Shown here: in pieces, positions 1 to 48,945 of the stretch
Position numbering within the stretch: the stretch's first letter is position 1
Layout of the letters: each line of letters begins with the position of its first letter
Origin: Distichodus sexfasciatus
Taxonomy: Eukaryota; Chordata; Actinopteri; Characiformes; Distichodontidae
Assembly: GCA_032718565.1 (NCBI GenBank)
Contig: JAVGVS010000698.1
Location: 72,497 to 136,496 of the forward strand
Direction of reading: 5' to 3'
DNA length: 64,000 nt
Program-made: the position numbers and the translations under genes
The notes under the pieces: model-generated
The model's database searches: none
Told to the model about the DNA's origin: nothing
The model's input: the letters and a program-made list of their open reading frames with translations, nothing else

Positions 1-245
1 TCACAGTGCGCTTTTTGCAACTGCCAGATAAGTCTGAGGATGGAGTAATCGTCCGTGCATATGCAGCGAGCACGTCCTTGCATCACAGTGCACCCATAGC
101 AGCTGAGAGATGGAGTTGGGGGATTGACTATCGTCACGGAGGATGGAGTGGTTGGCCACCGTGCATGTGTAGCAGGCACATCCTTGCATCACAGTGCGCT
201 CTTGGCAGCTGCGAGGTGTTGTTGGAGGATGGAGTTCACCTTGGC
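1..245. repeat. Imperfect tandem repeat, about 105-bp unit
   Basis: About two and a half diverged units, each with CTTGCATCACAGTGC and a GAGGATGGAGT core. It lies just left of the first visible baiap2l1 exon. Short open frames here are not supported as genes. Confidence 0.5.
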
Positions 246-363
246 CAAGATAGAAGCAAAAATCCACGGCCATATTTATAAAAAAATTTAACCGGGGCAC
301 TTAGCTTCACACTGCACGTGTGTGTGTGAATGTTGATCTGATTACTGTGATTTCTCTCTGCAG

Positions 364-36730
<36,367 letters not shown>

Positions 36731-37501
36731 AGGACAACTCAAGAGCTTTGGTGGATTTGGGCATGAAAACTGTCATGTTGGTTTGTCCAGCTGCTCACTA
36801 CGCAAACACAATTAGAGGCGTAAACTACTTCCAAATATTTATACACCTTTTTTTTTTTTAAAGCAACAGCATTTATTTCTGGTTTTTAATGAGGAATTAG
36901 TGTTAGAATTTAATGCGTTAACTGCACATCAATCACATCGCGAAAATATAGCCAAGCGCAACAAGAGGTTCTGCCAAAATCGAAATTCAAAGATGTCATG
37001 AAATTAGCAGAAATGCACTTAAATGCCTCATTATTACATCACATACCCACGTGAGCATTTTAGTCAGCCTGCTTTTCAAAAGCAACATCATTAGAGCTCT
37101 GCGGAATCAAACCGCATATAATTTAGGAGCGCTTTAGAAGCGCTTCAGAGGTCAAACATCGCTTCTTTTCTATAACATTAATTATAGCCGATGATAACGC
37201 CGTGACATGACAAAAGGCTTTTAGACTACAACTCATTTTATTTCCCCACCGGTGTTCAGATGATTTATGTTGCCTTGTTGAAAATGCTAATGAGTTTAAA
37301 TCAACGCTAAAAATCGAAGTCTCTTATTGTACATACGTATAAATTTTTACCAAAGAAATGGCCAAGACATAGTAAGCTTTCTAAGATGTTAACATGCACT
37401 AATTGCAAGCTACAGTACGTTCATGTAAAGATAACAAAGGCTGAACATTTCTACCGTGAGCATCCAGATATTTAAATGTGTACTGGCCAAAAGGCGTGAT
37501 A

Positions 37502-37507
37502 AATAAA
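37502..37507 (+). other. Candidate poly(A) signal for baiap2l1
   Basis: AATAAA on the plus strand, about 770 bp after the proposed stop. The intervening 36890-37500 sequence is unique rather than repetitive, as expected of a 3' UTR. Other AATAAA copies exist, so this is only the nearest good one. Confidence 0.3.
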
Positions 37508-37552
37508 GATCTAAAATATTTTACTTAACGTCAACCAAGTCAACCATTCGTG

Positions 37553-37584
37553 ATTTTATATATTATATATACAGTATGTATATA

Positions 37585-37642
<58 letters not shown>
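37553..37642. repeat. (TA)n microsatellite
   Basis: About 85 bp of TA with ACAGTATG and TGTACA interruptions near its left end. Confidence 0.92.
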
Positions 37643-37644
<2 letters not shown>

Positions 37645-39198
37645 ACAACTGATTTTATTTTGATATATAAGGTTGAAAATAAGTCGTGATCTTGAGAAAT
37701 CAACATGAGGAAAAATAATGTTAACACCTGTCCTTGATCGACTTCCAGGTTCATATGATTTATTTGCATTTAAAATAAAAGTAAAGAGTAAAAATGTCCA
37801 GATTAATCGCTTGCGTTTACACGTTAACGTTCCCAGCCTCATTGTCAGACATCGTCCCAGGCCCAGATTAAATAAGGGGCATATTTCTCTGAAGTGGATG
37901 AATATATTATATGTATATTCAAATAATATTTTTATCCACTTTAAAGAAATATTTGTTCAATAAGTGAATTAAAAACATCTCTACAATGGTGGAATATATT
38001 TAGTTTCAGTCGTGAACTTTGAGCTGAGGCTCCATTTTTATTTTTGCGTCCTACGGGAGTCTTCACGCCGCTGTACATATTGTTGAGATGGACTGGATTC
38101 CCGCTTGTTTAAAGTAATTTGTTTTGCTGCCATAGGACAACTGATGAATGTAGGTGGGAATGAGGCACTGAATCTTGTTTATAGGGTTGTAAATGTGCAA
38201 AGTCAAATTATCACACATCGCGGCTAAAGCTACACTGAGATACCAAACCTGTTGTGATTCTGAGCTTGATATGAGTGTTTAGACTAGAAGAGCTTTGCTT
38301 ATGTAGGTGTTTTTACCTGCACTACTGAAGCATTCCCAAATAGTAATTTATATTCTTTTTTGTCAGAGCATATTTGCCTTAATTTAAAGTTTAGGTTCCG
38401 CTTGATTTAAGAGCAGCGTTCACAAGGCTATGAGACATGAATGTGAAGCGACTAACATACAAGAGGAAAACTGCGACACCATATTACAGCCGTTATAGAT
38501 TTAAAAATTAAAAACGATGGAGCTGAGGGAGGGGTAAAAAATCTGAGAAAAATGATTAAAACAGTAAATTTAAAAATACAATTTCTCTGAAACTGTAGTC
38601 ATACATTTGCGAGGAAAAGTCTAGATTTCCAATATAAAAGTCACCAATTTACAGTAAAAACCAACATTTTCTGACACGATAAAATCATACATTTGAACTT
38701 TTTTCCTCACAAATGTATATAATGTTTGAGAATATAATTTTTCACTCGTTGACATGTGAACTTGACGTCCAGATTTTGAAATTAATGTTGCAAACTCATA
38801 AAAACATTTATTGTGGACTTTTTCTCTGTTAAATTATGGAGAAAATTGCGGATTTTTTCCCTCGTAAATTTACCATTGTAATATGTGAATTTCTGACTCA
38901 GATTTGTAACCCTTCCTTATGCTCCGATATTCTTTTTCATGCAATGGCTCTTATACGCTGTCACAGAAAACGAAATAGTTTGCATTCAAAATAGTTTTTT
39001 TTTTTTTTACATAATTTTTGTCGTGCTAAAAAGTTGTATTTTAGTTTGCTGTTTGTTCACTGACTGAAACAATTATGTGGCTCAATTTAGCACTTTCCTA
39101 CCTCCTGCATTACCACCACTGGGCCTCCGAGCAACACCTTTAACCCCAATGTGTTTCTTTAATTAGGAGATGTTAAGTTGCTAAGAACATCTTGACTA

Positions 39199-39584
39199 AG
39201 GGTCGTCCGATTATCGGAGGGCGATATTAGCATTTTGCTGGTTATCGGTGTGTGTTTAATTTTGACCGTCACTGATATTAATTAACTAGAAGGTGCGCTA
39301 CTGTGGCTCCATCTCCGTCTCTTCTCTCTGTGCCATTTGCCCTCGACTCGTTGCTTCATTTAACGTCCCGCTCACAACAGTCTCTGATTGGCTATATGTC
39401 ACACCAGTAGTAGCCAATCAACAATGAATCCTTGTTGTCACTCACACACAAGCGCAGCGTGAAGCTACGAGAAGGAGAAGAGTTTCCCAGAGTTTGCTTA
39501 TAGGTTTCAAATATCGGTTATCAGCCCCTTCAGCTAGCAGTAATCAGTATCGACCCTGAAAAAGCCATATCGCCCGACCTCTAG
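39199..39584. mobile_element. hAT-like element with GGTCGACC ends (copy 3)
   Basis: Ends AGGGTCGTCCGATTATCGG and ...ATATCGCCCGACCTCTAG. The interior is collinear with copy 1 (CGTCTCTTCTCTCTGT, GATTGGCTATATGTCACAC). Confidence 0.75.
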
Positions 39585-40119
39585 TCTTGATGTTGGCCGT
39601 AAATGTAAATCTAACACATGTAAACTCATTAAAATCAAAACGTTACTTAATATAAAAGTGGACAAACGTTTCTCACATTGAAATTAGACTTTGTACGTTT
39701 CTGCAAAAGGCATTCACAGCCTCGTTGACGCTGCGCTTAGGTGTAAACAATCTTCTTTTACGCTGATGTTCGCATCTTAGAAGAACCACTGTTTGGGGGC
39801 GAAAGAGACCTTTTAATTCTATTTAACAGGCAGTAATTGCACTGGATCTTGCCTCTTCAGGGAAGATAATTGTTTTTAATCGATGCAGTTCTTTTCTTGC
39901 AGATAACGTTCCCTGTGAATAAAAACATGAATAAAAATTTTTATTTCTGGACGTGTGCACTTTTAAATTTAGCTTTGCTTAAATAAAATGGGTTTAAGTT
40001 GAATAATACAATATGCATTGTTTAAAGCTCACCGTTTTGCAAGGGTGTAACATAAAGGGTACTATAATTAACTTGACATTAAAAGGTCAGACACTTAATC
40101 TCTGTTCGGGGGAAAAATC

Positions 40120-40500
40120 AGGAAATAGCCGGTGTTGTAGCTTAACGGCTCTCTACGCACTATTTAGTGCACATGCAGAGTTACACGCGCCCTATTAGAC
40201 TTGGTACACAACATAGGACGGTAAGTGACTTTTTCTTAAAATGTTATGCACTACGCTCCAAATGCTCCACCCTCACTCCACGCTGCTTTAGCGCTCGCTT
40301 AACTTGGCACCGTGTTAGAAATTTCAGAGTTATGGTGGTATTTTTGTGCCAAAATTTTGAACGCAGTGCAACTTTGGTGAGCAAAATATCGTCTTAATGC
40401 GCTCAACTCTGCCTTCCTAATTTATCGGCGTCGGCAAATATACGCATGAAAAAATCTAATATCGGCATCGTCCTATAAGTCCCATATCGTGCGTCCCTAA
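40120..40500. mobile_element. hAT-like element of the 9762 type (partial)
   Basis: Matches the interior of 9762-11726 from the AGGAAATAGC-GGTGTTGTAGC region to a right end ATATCGTGCGTCCCTA. It lacks the Tc1 insertion, so it shows the pre-insertion structure. Confidence 0.7.
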
Positions 40501-41381
40501 TTTTTATTATTGAGCTAATACAACAAACAATCTTTAATAAAAATGCAACTCCTGTTCAATATAAAATATGTATAAAGTCAGATCAAAGTTTTCATTTCCG
40601 ATAGATTATACTGGCTCGCCGATCGTTGAATCGATGTATCGTTAAACCCCTGGAATTAATAGGACAAATTCAACGTAGACGCCAAAAGACAGCGTTTGTA
40701 GAATTTTATTTACATCATCTCATATAAAAGTATGAACTGATCATAACAGTGCAGGTAGTGTACTAAAGCAGATCGAATCCCCCGGCTATGTTTATTACAA
40801 CATAAAATAAGAACGGTGAAGAAATTACCACTTATTCAAGGGAAAAAGAACACGGTCAGACGCAGGAACATTCATTCTAGACTTGATTGTCTTTCTTTGG
40901 GAGACGAGCGACAGTTCGGTCACCACACAGTAGCTGCAGTTTACATACAACAAACTCATTTTACTCGTTTCCTCACACGTCAAGGAGGTTGATTCAGATT
41001 AGAATTCACGCTGATCCACCTGCAGAGCTAATCATAACGTAGCTCCTGGAAATAATATCAAATATAAAGTGTCTCGGCCTTTTCTCCCAAAAGACATGTT
41101 TTAGGTGAGACACAAACAGCACGTTGTATATTGAGGGAGGATGTTCAGTTCTGTTGAGGGCTGAAAGTAAAGTCGTAAATTTACAAGAAAAATCTCAGAT
41201 ATTCAAGGAATACAGACAGTCCAAATTTACACGATTAAAGTCGCAAATTTACGAGGAAAAATGTGGCAATTCACTGAAATTGTACAGTCACAAATTTGGA
41301 CCTTTTCCCTCACAAATTACTTTACAATTCCAGAGAATACAAATATTTTTTGTTGGCAATTTGTGAGAAACGTAAAAATTA

Positions 41382-41842
41382 AGGGCCTGCGTCCACCACA
41401 GGATCCAGAGCGGTCAAAACCTCACTTCCAGAGTGCTTTCTCTGAGCGCTCGATGTTGATAAGTTATGAAAAGCATCACGGGGCACTTCCGCGTTCGTTC
41501 CTATTTCAACGTTTCTTTAAGATCGCTAGTGCAGCCGACAAGACGGAGAGAAATCGTATCTTAGCGTTAGCGCCAGCGTTTGAACTAGATACTCACGTCT
41601 TCGAGACAGCTGGGAGAGTACCAACGATACATATGCCCCGCCCCTTCCTCGATTTTGATTGGCTACCAAGAGAGAAGTGGCATCGATGAGCGCAGCGCTG
41701 TTTTAAAAGTTGATTTCACCTTGAATGCTCTGAGGCCGTTCTTTCCGCTGAAGGCCCTTAGCGCTCTGAACGCTGAAGCTCATAGGATTAAAAATAGGTG
41801 CCGCTAGCGGAAAAAATGCTTTTGGTGAACACAGGCCATAAA
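41382..41842. mobile_element. MITE with GGGCCTGTGTCCACCA ends (copy 2)
   Basis: Left GGGCCTGCGTCCACCACAGG, right inverse TTTTGGTGAACACAGGCC. Same interior landmarks as copy 1, about 70 bp longer. Flanked by TAA and (A)TAA, compatible with a three-base target duplication. Confidence 0.75.
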
Positions 41843-42099
41843 GTCGCAAATTTACGAGAAAATACACACTTTTACGACATTCCTTTAACATTGTACGGTC
41901 ATAAATTTGGACACATTTTCTCTTCCAATTTCCCATCCAACGCTGATCACGTGCTGCAGAGTTAATCACAAGGTAAATCCTGGAAAATAAGTATATTTGT
42001 TAAGTTTCGAGGCGAGTTATAATGATCTCAGTTTAATAACCAGCAGGTTTGCTGGCGGAGGGAGGCAGAAGAGGATGAAGAGGAAGTGGTTTGTTCTTC

Positions 42100-42235
42100 T
42101 TGCAAAATTTTCTGCAACTTTGACTTGCTCCTGCAACTTTATTGCAACAAAACACCTAAAAACTTTCATCACAATTGTTTAGAAAAGCTGCCGCAACAAT
42201 CTTAAAAAAGGACCCCAAAATCCTGGAGGGATTGC
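42100..42235. repeat. Dispersed repeat (copy 3 of 3, end only)
   Basis: Shares AACTTTCATCACAATTGTTT and AGAAAAGCTGCCGCAACA with 22590-22670. It may fall in the bri3 3' flank. Confidence 0.5.
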
Positions 42236-42284
42236 AGAGAACATCTGTTTTTTGTCTTTTAACTCTAAAAAACAAATCGGACTT

Positions 42285-42290
42285 TTTATT
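42285..42290 (-). other. Candidate poly(A) signal for bri3
   Basis: TTTATT on the plus strand, i.e. AATAAA on the bri3 strand, about 620 bp after the stop. The sequence 42395-42906 between stop and signal is unique and fits a 3' UTR. A further candidate lies at 40705-40710. Confidence 0.3.
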
Positions 42291-42906
42291 TTAGAAATTT
42301 TCCGACTTCACAATTTGAGAATTTGAGTGTTTTCTCGTAAATTCACGGCTTTATCGTTTTTATAACTGTACAAAAACCATACAGCGAGACGTTGGACTGA
42401 TTTCTGACACCGCACAAGTAAAGCACCAGGCAGTGTAGACCCTCAACTCATACAGATACAGAAAGGAAAAATAAAACCCCCGTCAGAACAAGAGAAAGTC
42501 CTCGTTTCACTTCCATTCGTCATTTCTCTCAGTCGGAGTTCAAAGAGTGAAGCTGATGGCACCATTTCTAACATTTTCATGTCTCTGTAAAGTTTCCATG
42601 CTTCTTAAAAGTTAATAAAAATTAGCCGCTTATAAAAGGCACCGGTGATTGGATGAGAGGTCTGGTTTAAATAAAACAAAATTAAACGACATCAACGTTC
42701 TGTTGACGAGAAAAAGAAGCTGCTTTGTCGCATTCGCTGACCTCTCCAAAGGGAATAAGAAGATAAGAGGACTCCGCATGGCTGATTTACTGTGTGGATT
42801 ATCGTCGTACGTAAGGTGTGCAATGATTTATAAGTGACGTTTATGCATAAAACGAGAAGATAAAGCCTGAAGCGATGGTGATTCAGGGCCGAGTGCGTTT
42901 GGTCCT

Positions 42907-43039
42907 CTAGCCGAAGGAGGCTCCGCAGTTGGGACAGCGCCTCTGCCGCAGCGCCAGACAGAAGAGGATGCCCAGCGGGAAGAACAGGATGGCACACATG
43001 ATGCCAAGGCAGGTGAAGTCGTCCTCCAGCACACCCACC
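42907..43039 (-). CDS. bri3: BRI3 exon 3 (terminal)
   Basis: 133 bp. Acceptor GTCTGCAG; ends at TAG. Encodes (R)VGVLEDDFTCLGIMCAILFF, PLGILFCLAL and RQRRCPNCGASFG. It contains the predicted membrane segment and a CPNC motif. The human C-terminus is CFALRKRRCPNCGATFA, a near match. Confidence 0.97.
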
Positions 43040-46000
43040 CTGCAGACGTGAGAGACACCACACCCGTTACTCATTTAAAATAAAAAACATTCAACCGAAA
43101 AATGTTACCAACAGCAAAAAAGGAAAAAACTCATCCCCATGAACCATGTTTCTGTGTCGGTCTAGTGAAGTAGAGGCATCAGAACAAGCTGCGGAATCAC
43201 AACTTGGGACTTGAAGAAAATAAGAATTGGAATGTCATCATTGTCACAAATACTGGCATCTGTACTACACAACATCTGTACTAGACACCAAAAATACCTG
43301 TACTAGACACCGACATCTGTACTAGACAACAAAAATATCTGTACTACACAACATCTGTACTAGACACCAAAAATATCTGTACTACACAACATCTGTACTA
43401 GACAACAAAAATATCTGTACTACACATCTACTACACGACATTTGTACTAGACACCGACATCTGTAGTAGACGCCGACATCTGAGCGAGACAACATCTGTA
43501 GTGGACGCCGACATCTGAACTAGACAACATCTGTAGTAGACGCCAACATCTGTACTAGACATCTGTAGCAGACACCGACATGTGTAGTAGACGCCGACAT
43601 CTGAACTAGACAACATCTGTAGTAGACGCCAACATCTGTAGTAGACAACATCTGTAGTAGATGACAACATCTGAACTAGACGACGACATCTGTAGTAGAC
43701 GACAACATCTGTAGTAGACGACAACATCTGTAGTAGACGACAACATCTGTAGTAGACGACAACATCTGTAGTAGACGACAACATCTGTAGTAGACGACAA
43801 CATCTGTAGTAGACGACAACATCTGTAGTAGACGACAACATCTGTAGTAGACGACAACATCTGTAGTAGACGACAACATCTGTAGTAGACGACAACATCT
43901 GTAGTAGACGACAACATCTGTAGTAGACGACAACATCTGTAGTAGACGACAACATCTGTAGTAGACGACAACATCTGTAGTAGACGACAACATCTGTAGT
44001 AGACGACAACATCTGTAGTAGACGACAACATCTGTAGTAGACGACAACATCTGTAGTAGACGACAACATCTGTAGTAGACGACAACATCTGTAGTAGACG
44101 ACAACATCTGTAGTAGACGACAACATCTGTAGTAGACGACAACATCTGTAGTAGACGACAACATCTGTAGTAGACGACAACATCTGTAGTAGACGACAAC
44201 ATCTGTAGTAGACGACAACATCTGTAGTAGACGACAACATCTGTAGTAGACGACAACATCTGTAGTAGACGACAACATCTGTAGTAGACGACAACATCTG
44301 TAGTAGACGCCGACATCTGAACTAGACAACATCTGTAGTAGACGCCGACATCTGTAGTAGACGCCGACATCTGTAGTAGACGCCAACATCTGTACTAGAC
44401 GCCAACATCTGTACTAGACAACATCTGAACCCGATATCGACATCTGTACTAGACGACTAGATGCTGGGCCTCATGCAGCAATTTTTTTTTTTTTACAATG
44501 TTTTTTTTCTTAAATGTTCTTAAGAAAGTTGAGATTTAAAGAGTATGATTTTACTGAACGGTAGAATTGATTAAAGCTAATGTTTTGCAGAATAAAAATA
44601 TAATTTAATTTTCACCATGTGTAGATTCTGCTGTTACCCTAGAACAAATATTAACTGGTGAACGTCAGATTCTTGGCAAGAACCGCGCATGTGGGTTTTT
44701 TAAGAACAGATTTGGTCTTAAGAGCGGCTGGAGAGTGAGGGTTACGAGGCTTTTAAACATGATGAAATAACTGCCATGCTACTGAAACAAAAACTAAATC
44801 CTCTACATTCCACCGCCCAGTGTGATTATAAACAGTGTTCACTCTCTGAGAAGTGAGACAGCATGTGAGGAAGGAAAGTGTTTGGACTTTGAGTTCAGAG
44901 TACAATCATAAACGTCACGAGCTCTCGTCCTTCATAACTAAGTGACTAATGTGAAAACACGACGTGACCATGAGCGCAACAAACCGTCTCTCGGTCACAT
45001 GAACACACAACAAGCTGCACATAAGAGTGACACTGCTGAGTGGAGCTGAAGCTTGAAGCACACCGAGTGTTAATTATGCTTTAGTACCGTACTTCCCTAT
45101 CGGCTCAGACCATTTTAAATACAACTTCTGTTTTAACTGTGGAAGCAGAAGAACGAAGTGGAATAATGTCTCAACATCCACAGCAAAAAGGGATCTTCTA
45201 CCAAAAGAGGAAACGCTCATTTGTGTTAATTTGTATTTTAGTGGTAATTACTGGCATTGGTTTGTTGGTGTTATACTTCAGACCTGAGTTACAATAAAAT
45301 ATTTACCCTACACGGAATATTTTAATAACTATAAAAATCCAGCAATTACAACACTAAAACAGCACAACCAACGACTCACTGAACCACTCAAAACACCATG
45401 AAAAATATACATACTATTATACACTGTAAATTAAACAAGACTTTATATCTTTGGCCATAACTGTTGCATAAAACTTCTATTTGAAACAATACTGTAACTA
45501 GGGCTGGGCAATTCATCAAAAATTAATTGACTCTAACCCACATATTCTTTCCCATAAGTAATGATTAGTCAATTAGTCAATTAATTTTCGATTAGTTGCC
45601 CAGCCCCAATTTTTAATTCGATTATTTGTCAACTTTTGTTAATACTTAAAAAGAAAAAGTCACAAAAATATGCAGTCTTTCTCTTGAAAAACGAAATAAC
45701 CCAGCTTTATTGGCTGAGCATATTTTACAGCACAAACATCTGCTGGACAGCATTTACCACAGTTACGTGAAAACATACAGAGATCCATTTTTGACTTCTC
45801 TAGATGTACAGCAGAACATAAAACACAGCACTAGAAACGAGATCTAACAACTGTCCCAATCAGGTTGTGAAGCGACTGCATTGCTGCTGGTGTGAACTTC
45901 GTCTGAAAACATCAGAAATGCTTGAGCGTGGGCAGACTGACTGCTGACCTCAAACACACATCAGTCATGTGATCGAGCTGACAGGAAGAAGAGCTTACAA

Positions 46001-48945
46001 AAAAAAACCCCTGTGGTCACATCACATCACATCACACATTCGCAACACACATGATGAGCTCTATTCATTTACACAGCAGCTACAATAAACTCTCTTCAAA
46101 TAAACATAATTGGTGTTGTATCCAGCGTTGACATTTATTAGGGAACTGAAAGACTTTCCTGAAAGTTTCCAAGATGCTGTAGCACACTTTAACAGAATAA
46201 TTAATCCTGCGTTTGTTGTAACTACACCATATCGAAAGCCACACCCCCAACGTTTTTCATCAGGGGAGGAAAACGCTGACGGTAAAGTCTTGACAAATTA
46301 ATTTCCTCACCTGCAGGCTGGACATCCCCCCACCACCACTACAGAGGGCTGGATGATGGTGTAGGTGCTGGTGTAGTTTGGTTGCTGCCCGATTGCGGCA
46401 GCCGGAGCAGCGGGAGCCGCATAGCCTGCAAAAATTGCAAAAGGGGGGGGGGATAGGATGTAATTAGGACATAAAAACAACATATTAAATATACTTTCAA
46501 AAACAACAACTTTCAACACGCTGTTTTTCATTCTTTGATTTATGAATGCACATACATCAATTTAGAGAGAAGCTGGAGCCATACAGTCGACACAAAACCG
46601 AAAGAGAGCATAAAAGCATTGTTAGAGCATAAAAAGTGAGGCAGTGTCTTCTCGTGATATTCTTCCCACTGTCGCTTTTTATGGCCACGTCCTCATGCTT
46701 AATGGGCCCAAAAGGGGAAAATGGACTATCGTTAGGACATAAACACAACGTATCAAATATATGTTATAATTTAAGTCAACGCTTAAAAGCAACAGGTTTA
46801 CAAAAGTTTCTTAAAAGCTGTTATGCTGTTCTGTTCTTTACTTTATAAAATGTACAAAAATGTCACATGTCAATTAACAGAGCTGCGGAGGATACACAGC
46901 GTACACTAACGCTAAAGGGGGACCACTGTTCAAAAGTAAACCGTTTACGAAAACTTTAAAAAACTGTTTTACCGTTCTTTACTTCTTTACCAATGTCCAA
47001 ATATAAAGTGTCAATTTCCAAACAGAAAAAGCCTTGCTGGGTACATTTCGAACAGAATGAAAAATTGTACTTATTTTAATCTCCTTTCTGCCCACTGACA
47101 AGCAGGACTGTCTTAGTAAGATTCCAGTCCAAAATCTGATGAGAACATGCTAATGCACAATATCAACACTAATACTACATTCCGCATGTCTCTCTTGAGT
47201 AGTGAGCTCTCCGTGTTCATCATTTTGCCATGCTGATGTTATTTACTGCTACTTCTGTACATCCTCACATTTACAACCCTATATTCTTTCCATTATCTCT
47301 TTTCATAGCCACTACCTCATGCTGAATGAGACATTAAAAGTTACTGGACTGTACTTTGTACAATAAAATAAAACTATGTTTCCTGAATAGTTTATGTTGG
47401 AGGCCAAGACTCGGACACACTTACACTTTTCTCATGTAGACTGAAAGAAGCTGTTCTTATATACTGTATAAATACACATACCAAATGACTTGAATAGCAA
47501 TATTTGGGTTGATTTAATCATTCTAGCATCATGAATGCATATGGAATGGATTAAAATAAGACTGAAAATGCTAAGGGTGAATAATTTCTTAAGCTTTACC
47601 CTTGTATCTGAGTAAATGATGCATAAAACAGATTTCTCCTGCATATTAGCAATGTGATTTTTGGTGCAAAGTAGTAAAAACTGTGTTTAATTTGCCTCGC
47701 TCATTTTGCGATTCTTTATGTTACTTTGCACCAGAATCACTTAAGTTTCCTACTTTAGACACAAACTGAACCCATATGAATATTTATGTTATATTAATTA
47801 GTCGAGTTTGCGCTATTTGAATGTAGTACAATAAGATACGAGAAACAGCAGAGCATATAGTTAAATATTAACAATCGACACAAGCCGGGTTAGGAAAATA
47901 AGAACAATAAAATAAGAAGCACAACATTAATTATTAAAGCAGTCTGATCAAAACAAAGTAAAATATAAGAAGCAGCACATTAATTCTAAAGCAGTTTGCT
48001 CAAATGTGAAAGTGGACGGTGTTATTGTGGTGAAGACCTGTTTATGAAGGAAAACAAAGTGTGAAAAAGTACAAACGTAACAAAATCCAAAAACTACGGG
48101 TGCTCCATTTGTTTAGTTTAGAGTTTATATTTATGAAAATGTCTTTTAATAATGTAAAAATGCCGTCTCGTCCCTCCCCAATAGCGTTTATACCTGAAGT
48201 AATTTATCTTCTTTATTTTACTTTGCCCCAAAATAACCGCGTCTATGGAGTTACATTAAGCAAATTTCCTACTTAGGACTCAAATTAATATAAATAAAAT
48301 AAATGTACACCAATCATGCGAGTTACTTTTATATCAAGCAGAAAACAGTGTTTAATTTGCCTAAATGTTGAGCATTCGCTCGTATTTTGCGCAACTTTGA
48401 TATGTATTATGATGATTATGATATTATGATGTTTAAATACTGGAACATGTCGGTAAATAATGCAAAAAAGGCAGTCCAGAAACAAAAAAAAGTATATTTT
48501 GACCTTTGACCAAAAAAAGACAAGCTTTTCTCAAACTGGGAGGCTTATTATCTAGTTTTGAGTTAGTAAATAAATATTCTCTGCCATTTAATCGTGTAAA
48601 CACGCCGCCTCTTCTCTGTATACCTTTATACCCGAGTTGATCAAAGTTTATTGTGACGTTATTTTTTATTAATCTGAATTTCTGTATCCAATGAGTTAAT
48701 ATCAACTTACACTAAAACTAAAATGATTTCATTCTACTTCGGATCTAAACTGTTCCCAAGTTTGTGGCGCCCGGAGCTCCGTGGCCGGGAGTCTTACCAG
48801 CTCCGTCCGGGAATGGATAGGGCGGAGGCGGGGACGGGAAGGCCGGAGTTGCGGCGCTGGCGGCCGGGATCGTGCCGTAATCATAAGCCGCGGGTACCGC
48901 GTTGTAGGCTGGCGGTCTGTCTTGTAGCAGAGGTTTGTTATCCAT
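42907..48945 (-). CDS. bri3: BRI3 (brain protein I3), complete spliced gene
   Basis: Three coding exons on the minus strand: 48945-48798, 46425-46311 and 43039-42907. They join to 131 codons plus stop with consistent phases and GT-AG introns (human protein 125 residues). The start is the ATG at 48945 giving MDNKPLLQDRPPAYN, as in human MDHKPLLQERPPAYN. The protein has an N-terminal PPAY motif (residues 11-14, a possible WW-domain ligand) and a dileucine (6-7). A Pro/Ala/Tyr-rich cytosolic part follows, then VVVVGGCPACRVGVLEDDFT, one strong hydrophobic segment (about residues 96-118) and a C-terminal RQRRCPNCGASFG with paired cysteines. Family knowledge: a small lysosome/endosome membrane protein linked to TNF-induced cell death. 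It lies between baiap2l1 and tecpr1 exactly as in human. Confidence 0.96.
43250..44455. repeat. 19-bp minisatellite in bri3 intron 2
   Basis: Core 43680-44310 is about 32 near-perfect units of CATCTGTAGTAGACGACAA. The flanks (43250-43680 and 44310-44455) hold diverged relatives such as CATCTGTACTAGACACC. The unit has no stop in several minus-strand frames, giving spurious 237-288 residue frames with a 19-residue period (57 nt equals three units). Confidence 0.96.
45503..45608. mobile_element. Short palindromic MITE
   Basis: GGGCTGGGCAATTCATC at the left pairs with GATTAGTTGCCCAGCCCC at the right, and AATTAATTGACT pairs with AGTCAATTAATT. Almost the whole 106 bp is one inverted repeat. Confidence 0.8.
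46311..46425 (-). CDS. bri3: BRI3 exon 2
   Basis: 115 bp. Acceptor TTTTGCAG, donor GTGAGG. Encodes (G)YAAPAAPAAAIGQQPNYTS, then TYTIIQPSVVVVGGCPAC. The VVVVGGCPAC motif equals human IVVVGGCPVC. It has an alanine-rich insertion relative to human. Confidence 0.95.
46426..48797 (-). other. bri3 intron 1
   Basis: 2.4 kb, AT-rich and mostly unique. Small internal duplications: TTAGGACATAAA(A/C)ACAAC at about 46460 and 46730; AATAAGAAGCA(C/G)-ACATTAATT at about 47910 and 47965. No coding signal. Confidence 0.7.
48798..48945 (-). CDS. bri3: BRI3 exon 1 (coding)
   Basis: 148 bp from ATG to donor GTAAGA. Encodes MDNKPLLQDRPPAYNAVPAA, a Tyr/Ala/Pro stretch, then PSPPPPYPFPDGA plus one base of Gly50. 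An in-frame upstream ATG at 49017 exists, but the MDNKPLLQ start matches the family and is preferred. Confidence 0.96.

Larger units (their letters stand above)
36731..42906. other. Interval between convergent baiap2l1 and bri3 (3' UTRs and intergenic)
   Basis: Unique sequence at 36840-37500 and 42395-42906 probably belongs to the two 3' UTRs. The rest holds a (TA)n run, hAT-like fragments, a MITE and AT-rich dispersed repeats with AAAGTCGCAAATTTACGAG motifs (38530-38890, 41160-41300, 41840-41920). No further gene was recognised. Confidence 0.6.
43040..46310 (-). other. bri3 intron 2
   Basis: 3.3 kb. Contains the 19-bp minisatellite and a palindromic element. 44460-45490 and 45610-46300 are unique and AT-rich. 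An AATAAAGCTGG on the bri3 strand near 45701-45711 could serve an alternative transcript end, but nothing else supports one. Confidence 0.7.

Noticed and set aside
1..300. Paired frames of 91 and 99 codons on opposite strands at the left edge
   Set aside because: They lie in an imperfect tandem repeat. No match to the expected upstream I-BAR residues of baiap2l1.
43431..44389. Minus-strand open frames of 237-288 codons rich in Ser/Thr/Asp/Val/Tyr/Cys
   Set aside because: They are translations of a 19-bp tandem repeat in bri3 intron 2. All three frames show the same 19-residue period, with no splice or start signal.
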